Origin: Candidatus Bathyarchaeota archaeon
GTDB taxonomy: Archaea > Thermoproteota > Bathyarchaeia > TCS64
Assembly (NCBI GenBank): GCA_016783485.1
Contig: JADHWM010000007.1
Span: forward strand, 1-43,847
Reading direction: 5' to 3'
DNA: 43,847 nucleotides
A model generated the notes under the pieces. It was not told the DNA's origin and ran no database searches. It saw only the letters and a program-made list of their open reading frames with translations. A program made the position numbers and the translations under genes. Below are positions 15,925-24,231 of this stretch, piece after piece (positions within the stretch are counted from its first letter, which is position 1; every line of letters begins with the position of its first letter).

Positions 15925-18204
15925 ATGAGGAAGATCGTCGCATTCATACTCTGCACTCTTGCTGTGCTCACCGTTGGGTTCGCAGTGGTCCACCCGACGT
16001 TCCTGTTCGTGGCGGACTGGCTTGTGCCCACCCTGGGGTCGAGCCTGCTCAACGCCCTCACCATCGTCTACCTCCTCCTAGGGGACCCCCTGCAGTTCAC
16101 GTCGCTCCTCGTCCTCTGGGGGGGAGCCGCATTCCTCGCCGGGGTGCTGATCCGGCGGAGGGTGGGCTCCATCGCCACTATCCTCCTCGTCCTCGTGTCG
16201 CTCATCGCAATACTGGGGATAAACCTGATCGATGTCGGATTCACGGCCTCCCAGATGTTCGAGAACTTCCAGGGCTCCAACCCCCTCGAAGTCCTCCCGC
16301 CCCTCCCCGAGGGGCTCACGTTCGCGGAGCTCTACGAGGCCCCCATAGTCGGGGAGATCGCCGAGAGGGTCCTCGGGGTGATGCAGTCGGGGGGGCCAGA
16401 GAACCCGATGAGCATCGTGATGGAGATCGCCTCGAGCCTCGCGGTGGGCGTCTTCATCAAGATCGCGGTGATGATTGGGGCGGCCCTCGCAGGAGTCGAG
16501 GTGGGCAAGCTCCTGGAGCCCGCCGTGACGCCCTTCAGCGAGTCCATCAGGATGGGGCTCGGGGGGAAGCCGAGGGGAACAGGAGACATCCCCACCCTCA
16601 AGGAGGCGATGTCCCTCCTAACCATTGCACTCCTCCTTGGACCCGCCCTATTCGCCAACCCAATCGGCGTGGGAGCTGCTGGAGAGGAGTTCTACATAGA
16701 GACTATACTGGGCTTCGCCGACCTCAGTGGTAGGGCATACGTCGGGGACCTGTTCGCCTCCTCTGAAACACCCTTCGGGGGCATCAGCGGGTCCGAGGGC
16801 CTGCTGGCGAGCGTGATCGCCTCCCACGAAGGGGTGAAGGAGATCCTCGCGGAGTTCATGGGCTCCGAGGAGAGCCTGGGGTCCTTCGCCAACATCATCC
16901 CCGAGACCCTCATGGTCGCAGTCTACATCGACGTCCCCCCCGAGACAGCGGGCCCCCAGTCGGAGGGGATCGCGGACGCCTTCTCCGAGGCGTATCAGGT
17001 GGACCTGACCCAGCTCATGGCCCTCAACGCCCCCTTCCCCCTGGGGGAGGGCCCGGACAGCCCCCAGATCTCAATTGTGCTCTACCAGTCGGGCGCCGAG
17101 GTAGGAGACCTCGCCTCGACTTTCCTCGATGCGTTCTTGGATAAGGGGGGGCTCGTAGAACTCATCTCCGAGGCGTCCTCGAACGGGCGTATCGTGCCCC
17201 AGTCGACCCCCGACTCGGCGGACGGTGGGGCCTTGTTCTCGGGTTTCGTCAACGTGGAGCTCCTCAAGGAGTACGCGCCCGCGGAGTACATCCAGCAAGT
17301 ATCCGAGTACTTCCCCGTCGACGAGTGGGAGCAGATGGGGTTCTCGGGGAGCGTCTCGTTCTGGGACCACGGGGTGGAGTCGGTGGGTGAAGGGCAGGGC
17401 CTCGACCTCCTGAACCTGATGGGGGCCGATGAGGCACCCAGCTTCTCAGGGGACTCCGAGGTCTCCCTGGTGCTCCTCGCGGCGCCCAACGGCACCGACA
17501 TCGGCGGGGATGACGTTCCCAACCTCAAGATAACCACAAACATGCCGGAGGACGACAACAGGCTCGCGGCCCTCTTCAGGGTCCTGGAGATGCTGGGGCT
17601 CATCGACCTCGCGACACCCGAGGTGAACCTCGACGAGTCGGCCTTCGAGATCGGGGTCTCAGGGGTGATACTACCGCTGAACATCGAGGTCACCAAGACG
17701 ACCTCCCCCAGCAACCCGCAGCCCAACAGCTTCGTCGAGGTCACCGTGACCGTCACCAATCACGACTCGGCTCCCATGAGGGACGTGGCCCTCGACGACT
17801 CGGCGACCATCGCCCGATACGCGTCCAGCTCTCGGCTGGTCGGGGGCTCCACCTCCGGGCAGTGGAGCGAGATAGGCTCCGGGGAGTCCAGGTCCATAAG
17901 CTACAGCGTCGAGATCGGCGACGGGGGAGTTTACAGCCTCGCCCCGGCCCAGATCGAGTATCTCCATGAGGCGGTGGAGTTCTCCGACGCCTCCCGGGGG
18001 CTCGAGACGAGGGTGAAGAGGCCCTCGGCCCTAGGCCTTGGGGTGGGCTCATTGGTCTCCACGGGGGAGGCGGCGTCGAAGCTGCTGGACAACGTGGCTG
18101 GGGGCAACGGGAGCACCCTGGGGCTCGGTGCAGTCTCCGTTGTGGTGCTTGTGTTCGCATTCCTCGAGTTCATGAACCTGAGGAAATGGCTCGGCGGCCG
18201 GTAG
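15925..18204 (+). CDS. Large membrane protein with extracytoplasmic domain, unknown function
   Basis: 759 residues; I do not recognise the family. The N-terminus is a signal-anchor (about 5-25) followed by three further hydrophobic helices up to about residue 105, then helices near 165-190 and 230-250. A long polar, acidic region (about 255-580) follows, probably outside the cell. IEVTKTTSPSNPQPNSFVEVTVTVTN (about 592-617) begins a beta-sandwich of the CARDB/DUF11 type often seen in archaeal surface proteins. A final helix near 738-755 ends in a basic tail (LRKWLGGR), giving a C-terminal membrane anchor. It diverges from mch. A structural surface or secretion role is possible, but nothing in the sequence fixes it. 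Confidence 0.75.
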   Translation: MRKIVAFILCTLAVLTVGFAVVHPTFLFVADWLVPTLGSSLLNALTIVYLLLGDPLQFTSLLVLWGGAAFLAGVLIRRRVGSIATILLVLVSLIAILGINLIDVGFTASQMFENFQGSNPLEVLPPLPEGLTFAELYEAPIVGEIAERVLGVMQSGGPENPMSIVMEIASSLAVGVFIKIAVMIGAALAGVEVGKLLEPAVTPFSESIRMGLGGKPRGTGDIPTLKEAMSLLTIALLLGPALFANPIGVGAAGEEFYIETILGFADLSGRAYVGDLFASSETPFGGISGSEGLLASVIASHEGVKEILAEFMGSEESLGSFANIIPETLMVAVYIDVPPETAGPQSEGIADAFSEAYQVDLTQLMALNAPFPLGEGPDSPQISIVLYQSGAEVGDLASTFLDAFLDKGGLVELISEASSNGRIVPQSTPDSADGGALFSGFVNVELLKEYAPAEYIQQVSEYFPVDEWEQMGFSGSVSFWDHGVESVGEGQGLDLLNLMGADEAPSFSGDSEVSLVLLAAPNGTDIGGDDVPNLKITTNMPEDDNRLAALFRVLEMLGLIDLATPEVNLDESAFEIGVSGVILPLNIEVTKTTSPSNPQPNSFVEVTVTVTNHDSAPMRDVALDDSATIARYASSSRLVGGSTSGQWSEIGSGESRSISYSVEIGDGGVYSLAPAQIEYLHEAVEFSDASRGLETRVKRPSALGLGVGSLVSTGEAASKLLDNVAGGNGSTLGLGAVSVVVLVFAFLEFMNLRKWLGGR

Positions 18205-18220
18205 AGCTACCCCCGCAGCC

Positions 18221-18251
18221 CTATTTTTCGCTCCCCCAAAGGGTTTTGGGG
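18221..18251 (+). terminator. Possible terminator after the membrane protein gene
   Basis: About 20 bases after the stop codon a T run (18224-18228) is followed by the inverted arms CCCCAAA (18234-18240) and TTTGGGG (18245-18251). T-rich tracts are the usual archaeal termination signal. The hairpin may add to it or be incidental. Confidence 0.35.
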
Positions 18252-18270
18252 TAATCCATAATTATTTTCT

Positions 18271-18323
18271 GAAATGGTAAAAAGGTTCTTCCAAAAATGG
18301 GAAATAGTTCTAAAAATGGGAAA
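18271..18323 (+). repeat. Direct repeats upstream of a winged-helix gene
   Basis: AAAAATGGGAAA occurs identically at 18293-18304 and 18312-18323, 19 bases apart. A degenerate copy (GAAATGGTAAAA) lies at 18271-18282. The block sits about 55 bases upstream of the TATA-like box of the small winged-helix gene, in an AT-rich stretch unlike the surrounding DNA. It may be a regulator binding site, possibly for the downstream protein itself. Confidence 0.5.
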
Positions 18324-18378
18324 AAAGGGCTTTATTCTGCCATTAAGGGTAATAGCGTTACTTAATTCGGGTGAGAAG

Positions 18379-18388
18379 CTTTATATCT
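18379..18388 (+). promoter_or_regulatory. TATA-like box of the winged-helix gene
   Basis: CTTTATATCT lies about 45 bases before the ATG at 18429, predicting a leader of roughly 20 bases that would contain the AGAGGTG ribosome site. Confidence 0.55.
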
Positions 18389-18428
18389 TAATATTTCATA
18401 GAAATAGCCAAGGAAAGAGGTGTATGGA

Positions 18429-18683
18429 ATGAGAAGGAACGACCTCGATATCTGTGCCGACATCCTCAAGGTCTCGAAGGCCGGCGCGAAGAAGACCCAC
18501 ATAGTCTACAGGGCCAACCTGAACTTCAAGATAGTCAAGAAGTATCTCAGCAGGCTCATCGACAACGGATTCCTGATGGACAGATCCGACAACGGCATCT
18601 TCGTCACGACCGAGAGAGGATCCGATTTTCTGGAGCAGTACGCACGGCTGACGATCCCCCTGGGACCCACCGGCATCGACTAG
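18429..18683 (+). CDS. Small winged-helix DNA-binding protein
   Basis: 84 residues, essentially one winged-helix domain of the archaeal HTH_45 type. Helix 1 is DLDICADILKVSKAG; KKTHIVYRANLNFKIVKKYLSRLIDNGFL forms the helix-turn-helix and recognition helix; the wing is MDRSDNGIFVTTERG, followed by a helix (SDFLEQYARL). Such proteins are small autonomous regulators. The ATG at 18429 is preferred to the GTG at 18420 because AGAGGTG lies at the right distance before it and overlaps that GTG. The gene stands alone, with direct repeats upstream that could be its operator. Its target is unknown. Confidence 0.82.
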   Translation: MRRNDLDICADILKVSKAGAKKTHIVYRANLNFKIVKKYLSRLIDNGFLMDRSDNGIFVTTERGSDFLEQYARLTIPLGPTGID

Positions 18684-18844
18684 CGAGGCGGACGTTCAAT
18701 CTCGGAGTCCGCAGATCCTCTCCTATCCTTCCGCGGGCTAATCCCTCACCTCCCCTTCTCGCTCCGAATCCATTCTAATCAGGACTGAGTAGGTTTCTAG
18801 ATGAATGAGGAAAATCGGGCTGCCTGATTGGATTTTACTATGCG

Positions 18845-19546
18845 TCAGAGGATGATCCGGGCGTCCACGACCTTGGCGCCCTCCTCGTAGACAAGCACCG
18901 GGTTCATATCCAGTTCGGATATCTCGGGGCATGCCACCAGCATCTCCGAGGTCTTCAGCAGGATCTCGACGATGGCCTCCCTGTCTGAGGGGGGCTTTCC
19001 CCGGGCCCCTTCAAGTATCTTGTAGGCCTTGATCTCCTTCACCATCTCCTCGGCGTCGGACCTGTTTATCGGGATTAGCCTGAAGCTGACGTCCTTCAGT
19101 ATCTCGACGAATATCCCCCCGAGCCCGAACATCAGCGTGGCGCCGAAGGTGGGGTCCTTGGTGGATCCGACGATGACCTCGGTCCCCCAGGGAGCCATCT
19201 CCTGGACCAGGATGCCCGTGATCTCGGCGTCGGGGGCGTAGGCCTTGACGTTCTCCAGGATGGCCTTGTAGCCCTCCCGGACCCCCGCCTCGTCCTTGAT
19301 GTCGATGAGGACGCCGCCGGCATCCGATTTGTGGAGGACCTGGGGGGAGACTATCTTGAGGACGACAGGGAAGCCGAGCTTCTTCGCGGCCTCGACGGCG
19401 TCGTCCTCGGTCTCCTCGACGGTGATCTTGGTGACCGGGAGGCCGTACAAGGCGCAGAGGTTCTTGGCCTCGTGCTCGAAGAGGAAGTCCCTGCCCTCGG
19501 CCTCGGCGGTGCTGAAAATCTCGTTGACCGCTTCGTCTCTCATCAT
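18845..19546 (-). CDS. ADP-forming acetate/acyl-CoA synthetase, beta subunit
   Basis: 233 residues of the ATP-grasp_5 domain, which forms the beta subunit of archaeal two-subunit ADP-forming acyl-CoA synthetases; these make ATP from acyl-CoA, ADP and phosphate. FPVVLKIVSPQVLHKSDAGGV (59-79) includes the likely phosphorylated histidine (H72). ILVQEMAPWGTEVIVGSTKDPTFGATLMFGLGGIFVEILKDVSFRL is the conserved nucleotide-binding part, and ISELDMNPVLV closes the Mg site. AGAGGTAA precedes tandem ATGs (19546, 19543). A TATA-like block lies near 19588-19603. The alpha subunit with the CoA-binding domain is not in the window, so the acyl substrate is unknown. Confidence 0.9.
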   Translation of the reverse strand: MMRDEAVNEIFSTAEAEGRDFLFEHEAKNLCALYGLPVTKITVEETEDDAVEAAKKLGFPVVLKIVSPQVLHKSDAGGVLIDIKDEAGVREGYKAILENVKAYAPDAEITGILVQEMAPWGTEVIVGSTKDPTFGATLMFGLGGIFVEILKDVSFRLIPINRSDAEEMVKEIKAYKILEGARGKPPSDREAIVEILLKTSEMLVACPEISELDMNPVLVYEEGAKVVDARIIL

Positions 19547-19623
19547 CGGTTACCTCTGAATCGAATCCATTACTGCATTAACTCAGGATTTTTAAAAATA
19601 TGGTATCACACTACGCGGGGGGA

Positions 19624-19926
19624 TCACGCCGTGAGCCGGGTCTTGAGCCATGCCGCGACGTTCCTGAGGACGGGATTGGGGTTCATCAGCACCGGGATGT
19701 CCCGGGGGCCCACCTTGAGGCTCGGACGATAGCCCGGCATCGCGGCGAAGATGACGCTGGCCCAGTAGATCCTCCCCCTCATCCTCTCCCTGAGCAGCTC
19801 CTTGGTGTTCAGGGGGAGGGGTTGATGGTGGAACGCGATGCCCTCGGCCCAGCTCAGAATAAGGGGCCTCCCCGAGTCGAGGAGGAGCGCGCAGGTCTCC
19901 GCTAGCTTCCTGAGTTCGTACTCCAC
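19624..19926 (-). CDS. Hypothetical protein, about 100 residues
   Basis: A short leftward reading downstream of the class III aminotransferase, from a GTG at 19926 with a weak GGAG before it. The frame stays open upstream without a start codon until it enters the aminotransferase gene, so the true start could lie there. Composition looks protein-like: an amphipathic helix (VEYELRKLAETCALLLDSG), a hydrophobic segment around IYWASVIFAAMPG, and a C-terminal helix VLRNVAAWLKTRL. No family is recognised. Its end falls just before the promoter of the leftward acyl-CoA synthetase gene. Confidence 0.45.
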   Translation of the reverse strand: MEYELRKLAETCALLLDSGRPLILSWAEGIAFHHQPLPLNTKELLRERMRGRIYWASVIFAAMPGYRPSLKVGPRDIPVLMNPNPVLRNVAAWLKTRLTA

Positions 19927-20003
19927 AATCTCCAGGATAACGAGCTCCTCGAGAGGCTTGTAGGAAATCTTGACCGGGGGATCCCTTCCCGGACGGGACA
20001 GAG

Positions 20004-21344
20004 CTAGAGGACCTCCCCCTCCGCCTCGCCGATGGCCTCGTCGAGGAGGGAGACTATCTCGTCTATCTGCTCCCGGGTCACCACGAGGGGCGGCGCCACC
20101 TGTATGTGGTCCCCGACGTAACCGTCAACGGTGGCGACCCCGGGATAGACGAGGAGCCTCTTCTGGAAGCAGCGCTCCACGACCCTGCTGTAGAAGGCGA
20201 CGTCCGCCGGGAAGGGCTCCTTGGTGGTCTTGTCCTTGACGAACTCGATCCCCGCGAAGAGGCCCTTGCCCCGGATGTCCCCCACCGTGGGGTGGTCGTG
20301 GAGAATCCCGAGCCTCTTGTGGAGGTGCTCACCCAGCTTTGCGGATCTCTCCACCAGCTTGTGCTTCACGGTGTACTCTAGGACGGCGGCTCCCACCGCG
20401 CATGAGACGGGGTGGCTCCCGTATGTGTGGCCGTGGGCGAAGGGTCCCTTGAAGGCCTCTGCGACCCCGTCACTCACTATGCAGGCCCCGAGAGGCATGT
20501 ATCCCCCGGATAGGCCCTTGGCTGCGGTGATGATGTCGGGCTCGACTCCCCAGTGGTCGATGCCCCAGTTCTTCCCCGTCCTCCCGACCCCGGTCATCAC
20601 CTCGTCGGCGATGAAGAGGATCCCGTGGTCGTCGCAGATCTCCCGTATCATCTGGAAGTAACCATCAGGGGCGGGGAGGGACCCAAGCGTGGCCCCCACG
20701 AAGGGCTCCGCAATGAACGCGGAGACCTCGGACTTGCCGTTAGCCTTGACCTCCCAGTCCAGGGCCCTGGCGCACTCCAGGTCGCAGGCGTCCCGGGTCT
20801 TCCCGTAGGGGCATCTGTAGCAGTAGGCCGGCGGGATGTGGGGGAAGTCGAGGAGAAGCGGGACGTACCTCCTGCGCCGGGCGATGTTCCCCGACATCGA
20901 GAGGGCCCCCAGGGTGTTCCCGTGGTAGCTCTGCCACCGGGCGATCACCTTGTACCGGCTGGGCTCCCCCCGCTCCAGATGGTACTGCCTCGCAAGCTTC
21001 GCCGAGGCCTCCGTAGCCTCGGAGCCCCCGGAGCAGACGTAGACCCTGTTTAGGCTCGGGGGGGCGAACTTGGCTAGTCTCTCGGCGAATTCGAGGACCG
21101 TGCCCGTGGTGAAGTGGGAGCTGTGGGCGTAGCTGATCTCCGCCATCTGGCGGGCTACCGCGTCGGCAACCTCTTTGACTCCGTGGCCGATGTTGACGCA
21201 GACGGGGCCCGCGCTCCCGTCGATGTACCTGTTCCCCTCCTCGTCCCACACGTAGACCCCCTCACCCCGGGTGATGGTGAGGAGCTTTCCCGTGGCCCGG
21301 GAGAAGAGATGCGACGAGGAGGCCGTGGCGCTGGGTGCGGACAT
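20004..21344 (-). CDS. Class III aminotransferase (omega-amino acid type)
   Basis: 446 residues of the PLP-dependent fold-type I class III family. CSGGSEATEAS (104-114) binds the cofactor phosphate, WQSYHGN stacks on the ring, FIADEVMTGVGRTG holds aspartate D247, and TAAKGLSGGYMPLGA gives the Schiff-base lysine K276. Members transfer amino groups from omega-amino acids, amines, diaminopelargonate or acetylornithine. An insert with four cysteines (C175, C178, C187, C191; YCYRCPYG and CDLEC) is common in this subgroup. It starts six bases after the birA stop, so the two are likely co-transcribed. A BioA-type step in biotin synthesis is conceivable because of birA, but the sequence does not specifically support it. 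Confidence 0.88.
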   Translation of the reverse strand: MSAPSATASSSHLFSRATGKLLTITRGEGVYVWDEEGNRYIDGSAGPVCVNIGHGVKEVADAVARQMAEISYAHSSHFTTGTVLEFAERLAKFAPPSLNRVYVCSGGSEATEASAKLARQYHLERGEPSRYKVIARWQSYHGNTLGALSMSGNIARRRRYVPLLLDFPHIPPAYCYRCPYGKTRDACDLECARALDWEVKANGKSEVSAFIAEPFVGATLGSLPAPDGYFQMIREICDDHGILFIADEVMTGVGRTGKNWGIDHWGVEPDIITAAKGLSGGYMPLGACIVSDGVAEAFKGPFAHGHTYGSHPVSCAVGAAVLEYTVKHKLVERSAKLGEHLHKRLGILHDHPTVGDIRGKGLFAGIEFVKDKTTKEPFPADVAFYSRVVERCFQKRLLVYPGVATVDGYVGDHIQVAPPLVVTREQIDEIVSLLDEAIGEAEGEVL

Positions 21345-21349
21345 AACAA

Positions 21350-22093
21350 TCAGAGAGAAGCCGGGTCCATCTTGGACTTAACTTTAGCGCCCAACACGGT
21401 GCCGGAGAGAACCCGAACCGAGCGGCCTCCGCAGTCCAGTAGGAGGGCCCCGTCGTCGTCGATGGATTCGGCTACCCCCTCGAGAATGTTGCCGGATGAA
21501 TCCTTGACTACGATCCTCCTCCCCAGGGTCTCCGAGATCCTCTCCCATCGGGCTAGGGCTTCCCCCGGATCGTCCTCCAACGTGGGCAGGATGCCGGCGA
21601 GGCGTTCAAGGAGGCTCTCGATGAAGGAGTCGACGCCGATCTCCTCACCCGCTTCCTCCGAGAGGGAGGTCGCCTCCTCGAGGTGCTCGGGGATGGCGTT
21701 GTTCAGGTTGACGCCGACTCCCAGCAGGATGACTCCTCGCTCATCCCCCGACCAATCGGCGTCCACCAGGACACCGCCCACCTTCCTGCCCCCGATCAGC
21801 ACGTCGTTGGGCCACTTGAGCATCGCCTCGACGCCGTAACCATCACGCATAACCTCTGCGACCGCCACACCCGCCACCAGGGGCATCAGGTTGGCGTGGG
21901 AGCCTGCAGCCAGCAGCGCCGTCATGTAGAGCCCTCCGGGGGGTGAATCCCAGCTCCTGCCCTGGCGCCCCCGTCCCTCAGACTGGGTGTCCGCGACGAT
22001 CACCGTTCCAACTTCGGCACCTGATTCCGCGTGGGCACGGGCAGCGTCCTGTGTCGAGGATACACGCCCCACGCGCAGGATCTCCCATGGCAT
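21350..22093 (-). CDS. birA: Biotin-protein ligase, HTH-less
   Basis: 247 residues. The enzyme activates biotin with ATP and attaches it to the carrier lysine of biotin carboxyl carrier proteins. GRGRQGRSW (40-48) is the biotinyl-AMP loop, LKWPNDVLIGGRKVGGVLVD (92-111) the catalytic region with the conserved lysine, and a C-terminal SH3-like domain starts near 195. The protein begins directly with the catalytic domain and lacks the N-terminal DNA-binding domain of regulatory BirA, so it should not repress transcription. It diverges from the decarboxylase genes that encode a biotin carrier, its obvious substrate. Confidence 0.93.
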   Translation of the reverse strand: MPWEILRVGRVSSTQDAARAHAESGAEVGTVIVADTQSEGRGRQGRSWDSPPGGLYMTALLAAGSHANLMPLVAGVAVAEVMRDGYGVEAMLKWPNDVLIGGRKVGGVLVDADWSGDERGVILLGVGVNLNNAIPEHLEEATSLSEEAGEEIGVDSFIESLLERLAGILPTLEDDPGEALARWERISETLGRRIVVKDSSGNILEGVAESIDDDGALLLDCGGRSVRVLSGTVLGAKVKSKMDPASL

Positions 22094-22462
22094 AGCGTTC
22101 CAGAGAGAAGACGTGTGGCTGCGAAAAAAGGGTTTTCGAGCCCAGATAGATGCCTTGCTCGGGGGCTTTCCTCAACCAAAAGCGTACGATTGGAGAAAGA
22201 GAATGAAGAAAAAAGGCATATTGATCACGAGATCAATTGGATAGTCATGGAGCCAATTTATTATAAAGGAATTATGAGGCCCAGATATTGATCAGAAGAA
22301 AGGACTCTCCCGCGTGAAAATCACATTTCAGTACGGGATTCATTGAAAACAACTATGCCCTTTCAGATATAACCCGGTTATGGAGACTAGAAACAGGTCG
22401 GAGAACCGGGTGAGCCGAACAGTCTTATATCGACTTGGCCGTTAAAGGATCGGCTGCTCAGG
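22094..22462. promoter_or_regulatory. Divergent control region with inverted repeat upstream of the decarboxylase operon
   Basis: This 369-base stretch holds no convincing gene; short readings have no protein character. ACCCGGTT (22372-22379) and AACCGGGT (22404-22411) form a perfect 8-base inverted repeat with a 24-base spacer. It ends 12 bases before the TATA-like CTTATAT (22424-22430), about 37 bases ahead of the ATG at 22463. That is where an activator would bind. Nearer birA is AT-rich DNA with a small hairpin (TTGATC...GATCAA, near 22221-22236). Confidence 0.5.
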
Positions 22463-22744
22463 ATGTCCATGGAGTTCGGCCTCTACGTAACCGCGATCGG
22501 CGTGGGCCTCGTCTTCGCCGCCCTCCTCGCAGTGGCGATTCTGAGCAAGGTCCTCACCGGAGTCTTCAAGGGGGGAGGGGAGCCCCTCAGGGAGGGCGGG
22601 AACGAGAAGATTGCGGCGGTTGCCGCCGTCATCGCCTCGATGGGTGAGAATCCCGAATATGGAAGCGGGACCACGAGGGAGGGCAGTAGCAGATGGGAGG
22701 CGGCCGCCAGGATGGAGGCCATGGAGAGGGGAGACGAGAGATGA
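22463..22744 (+). CDS. OadG-like small subunit of a sodium-pump decarboxylase
   Basis: 93 residues: one N-terminal transmembrane helix (about 5-30, LYVTAIGVGLVFAALLAVAIL) followed by a soluble tail with an alanine-rich helix (EKIAAVAAVIASM). This is the layout of the gamma subunit of oxaloacetate/methylmalonyl-CoA decarboxylase pumps, which anchors the complex. It is followed by the biotin carrier, whose ATG overlaps its stop in ATGA, and then by the beta subunit. A second ATG at 22469 is an alternative start. Confidence 0.8.
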   Translation: MSMEFGLYVTAIGVGLVFAALLAVAILSKVLTGVFKGGGEPLREGGNEKIAAVAAVIASMGENPEYGSGTTREGSSRWEAAARMEAMERGDER

Positions 22745-23109
22745 AGCGGAAGTTCAATGTGACCGTGGACGGCAAGACCTACGCCGTCGAGGTGGAGGAG
22801 GTATCCGGGAGAGGGGAGGCGCCCAGTCCGGTCAGCCCTCCGAAGGCTCGGGTGTCGGTGCGGGAGAGGACCGTGAGCCCCCGGGCTCCCGTGGAGGAAG
22901 GCGTGATATCCGCCCCCCTCCCGGGCGTCGTCTCCGATCTGCGGGTCAGCAGGGGCGACTCGGTGGAGGCCGGTGATGTGCTCCTGGTCCTGGAGGCGAT
23001 GAAGATGGAGAACGAGATACACGCCCCCTCCGGCGGCGTCGTGGAGGAGGTCTTCGTCGGGGTCGGGGATCAGGTGGGGCGGGGAGCCCCCCTGGTGAAG
23101 GTCGCGTAG
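22741..23109 (+). CDS. Biotin carboxyl carrier protein
   Basis: 122 residues. The C-terminal half is a biotinyl domain (SAPLPGVVSDLRVSRGDSV, then EAMKMENE at 85-92 with biotin-accepting lysine K88, then IHAPSGGVV). An N-terminal strand (MKRKFNVTVDGKTYAVEVEE) and a proline/arginine-rich linker (about 25-52) let the domain swing between active sites. It should carry CO2 from a carboxyltransferase to the membrane beta subunit. The chosen ATG at 22741 overlaps the upstream stop; a longer frame from 22693 lies within the previous gene. Confidence 0.93.
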   Translation: MKRKFNVTVDGKTYAVEVEEVSGRGEAPSPVSPPKARVSVRERTVSPRAPVEEGVISAPLPGVVSDLRVSRGDSVEAGDVLLVLEAMKMENEIHAPSGGVVEEVFVGVGDQVGRGAPLVKVA

Positions 23110-23117
23110 CGGGTCGG

Positions 23118-24224
23118 ATGGGCATGTGGGAGCACCTCGGGAACGCCCTGATGATGGGAGTCGGCCTCGTCCTCGTCTACCTCGCCGTGGCGAAAAAATA
23201 CGAGCCCCTCCTGCTCCTGCCCATCGGGTTCGGTGCCATCCTAGCCAACGTTCCCTATGCCAATCTGGGGGATCCCGGGGGGATGCTCCACACGCTGCGG
23301 GTCTACGGGATCGAGAACGAGCTCCTCCCCGCCCTCCTCTTCATCGGGATCGGGGCAATGAGCGACTTTTCAAGCCTCATCAGGAAGCCTATACTCCTCG
23401 TCTTCGCGGCCGCCGGGCAGCTGGGGATCTTCGCGGCCCTCAACCTCGCCCTTTCCCTGGGGTTCACTCCGCTGGAGGCGAGCAGCGTAGGGGTAATCGG
23501 GGCCATGGACGGCCCCACCGCGATCTTCGTGGCCCAGAGGTTCGCCCCCCACCTCCTGGGGCCCATCACGGTCTGCGCCTACTCGTATATGTCCCTGGTG
23601 CCCCTCCTCCAGATTCCCCTCTCCAGGATCCTCACCTCGGAGAAGGAGAGGAGGATCGTCATGGAGTACGCGCCCGGGGAGCTCCCCAGGGCCGTCAGGG
23701 TGGTCTTCCCCATCGTGGTATTCCTCGCAGTGGCCCTCATCGCCCCCCAGGGCACCCTGTTGATAGGCACGCTGATGCTGGGGAACCTCATGAGGGAGAG
23801 CGGCGTCGTGAAGAGGCTCACAGACGCGGCGGAGAACGAGCTCTCCAACCTGGTCACCCTCCTCCTAGGACTCACCATCGGGGGAACCATGACAGCGGAG
23901 GCTTTCCTCAACGTCTCGACCCTCTACGTCTTCGGCCTCGGCCTCGTGGCCTTCGTCATCGCGATCGCGTCGGGCCTCGTCTTCGCCAAGATCGCGAGCG
24001 CAGCCACGGGAGGAAGGATCAACCCCCTCATCGGGGCCTGCGGAGTCTCAGCTTTCCCGATGGCTGCCAGGACCGCCCACCTCATCGGGCGCCAGGAGGA
24101 CCCGGAGAACTGGCTGCTGCCCCACGCCCTCGCGACGAACATTGGGGGGCAGATCGCCTCGGTTGTCGCGGGGAGCGCGATCCTCACCTATGCTCCCCGG
24201 GTCCTCGCCTTGCTAGGCGCCTAG
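23118..24224 (+). CDS. Sodium-ion-translocating decarboxylase beta subunit
   Basis: 368 residues with many membrane helices. This family decarboxylates carboxybiotin and uses the energy to export sodium. GAMDGPTAIFVA (129-140) contains the essential aspartate D131. GNLMRESGVVKRL and GACGVSAFPMAARTAHLIG correspond to the conserved asparagine and serine-containing re-entrant loops. The order gamma-like, biotin carrier, beta matches oxaloacetate, methylmalonyl-CoA or glutaconyl-CoA decarboxylases. No carboxyltransferase (alpha) gene is in the window, so the substrate is undecided. The stop lies seven bases from that of the convergent molybdopterin-domain gene. Confidence 0.93.
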   Translation: MGMWEHLGNALMMGVGLVLVYLAVAKKYEPLLLLPIGFGAILANVPYANLGDPGGMLHTLRVYGIENELLPALLFIGIGAMSDFSSLIRKPILLVFAAAGQLGIFAALNLALSLGFTPLEASSVGVIGAMDGPTAIFVAQRFAPHLLGPITVCAYSYMSLVPLLQIPLSRILTSEKERRIVMEYAPGELPRAVRVVFPIVVFLAVALIAPQGTLLIGTLMLGNLMRESGVVKRLTDAAENELSNLVTLLLGLTIGGTMTAEAFLNVSTLYVFGLGLVAFVIAIASGLVFAKIASAATGGRINPLIGACGVSAFPMAARTAHLIGRQEDPENWLLPHALATNIGGQIASVVAGSAILTYAPRVLALLGA

Positions 24225-24231
24225 ATGAGCG

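Noticed and set aside
18738-18932. 64-residue leftward frame downstream of the acyl-CoA synthetase gene
   Set aside because: It mostly overlaps the 3' end of that gene in another frame and has no hydrophobic or motif pattern; the 160-base gap shows nothing else.
21350-22093. BirA acting as repressor of the divergent decarboxylase operon
   Set aside because: The protein begins at the catalytic domain and has no helix-turn-helix, so it should not bind the inverted repeat at 22372-22411.
22094-22310. Short rightward frames upstream of the decarboxylase operon
   Set aside because: Low-complexity lysine-rich translations in AT-rich DNA without ribosome sites.
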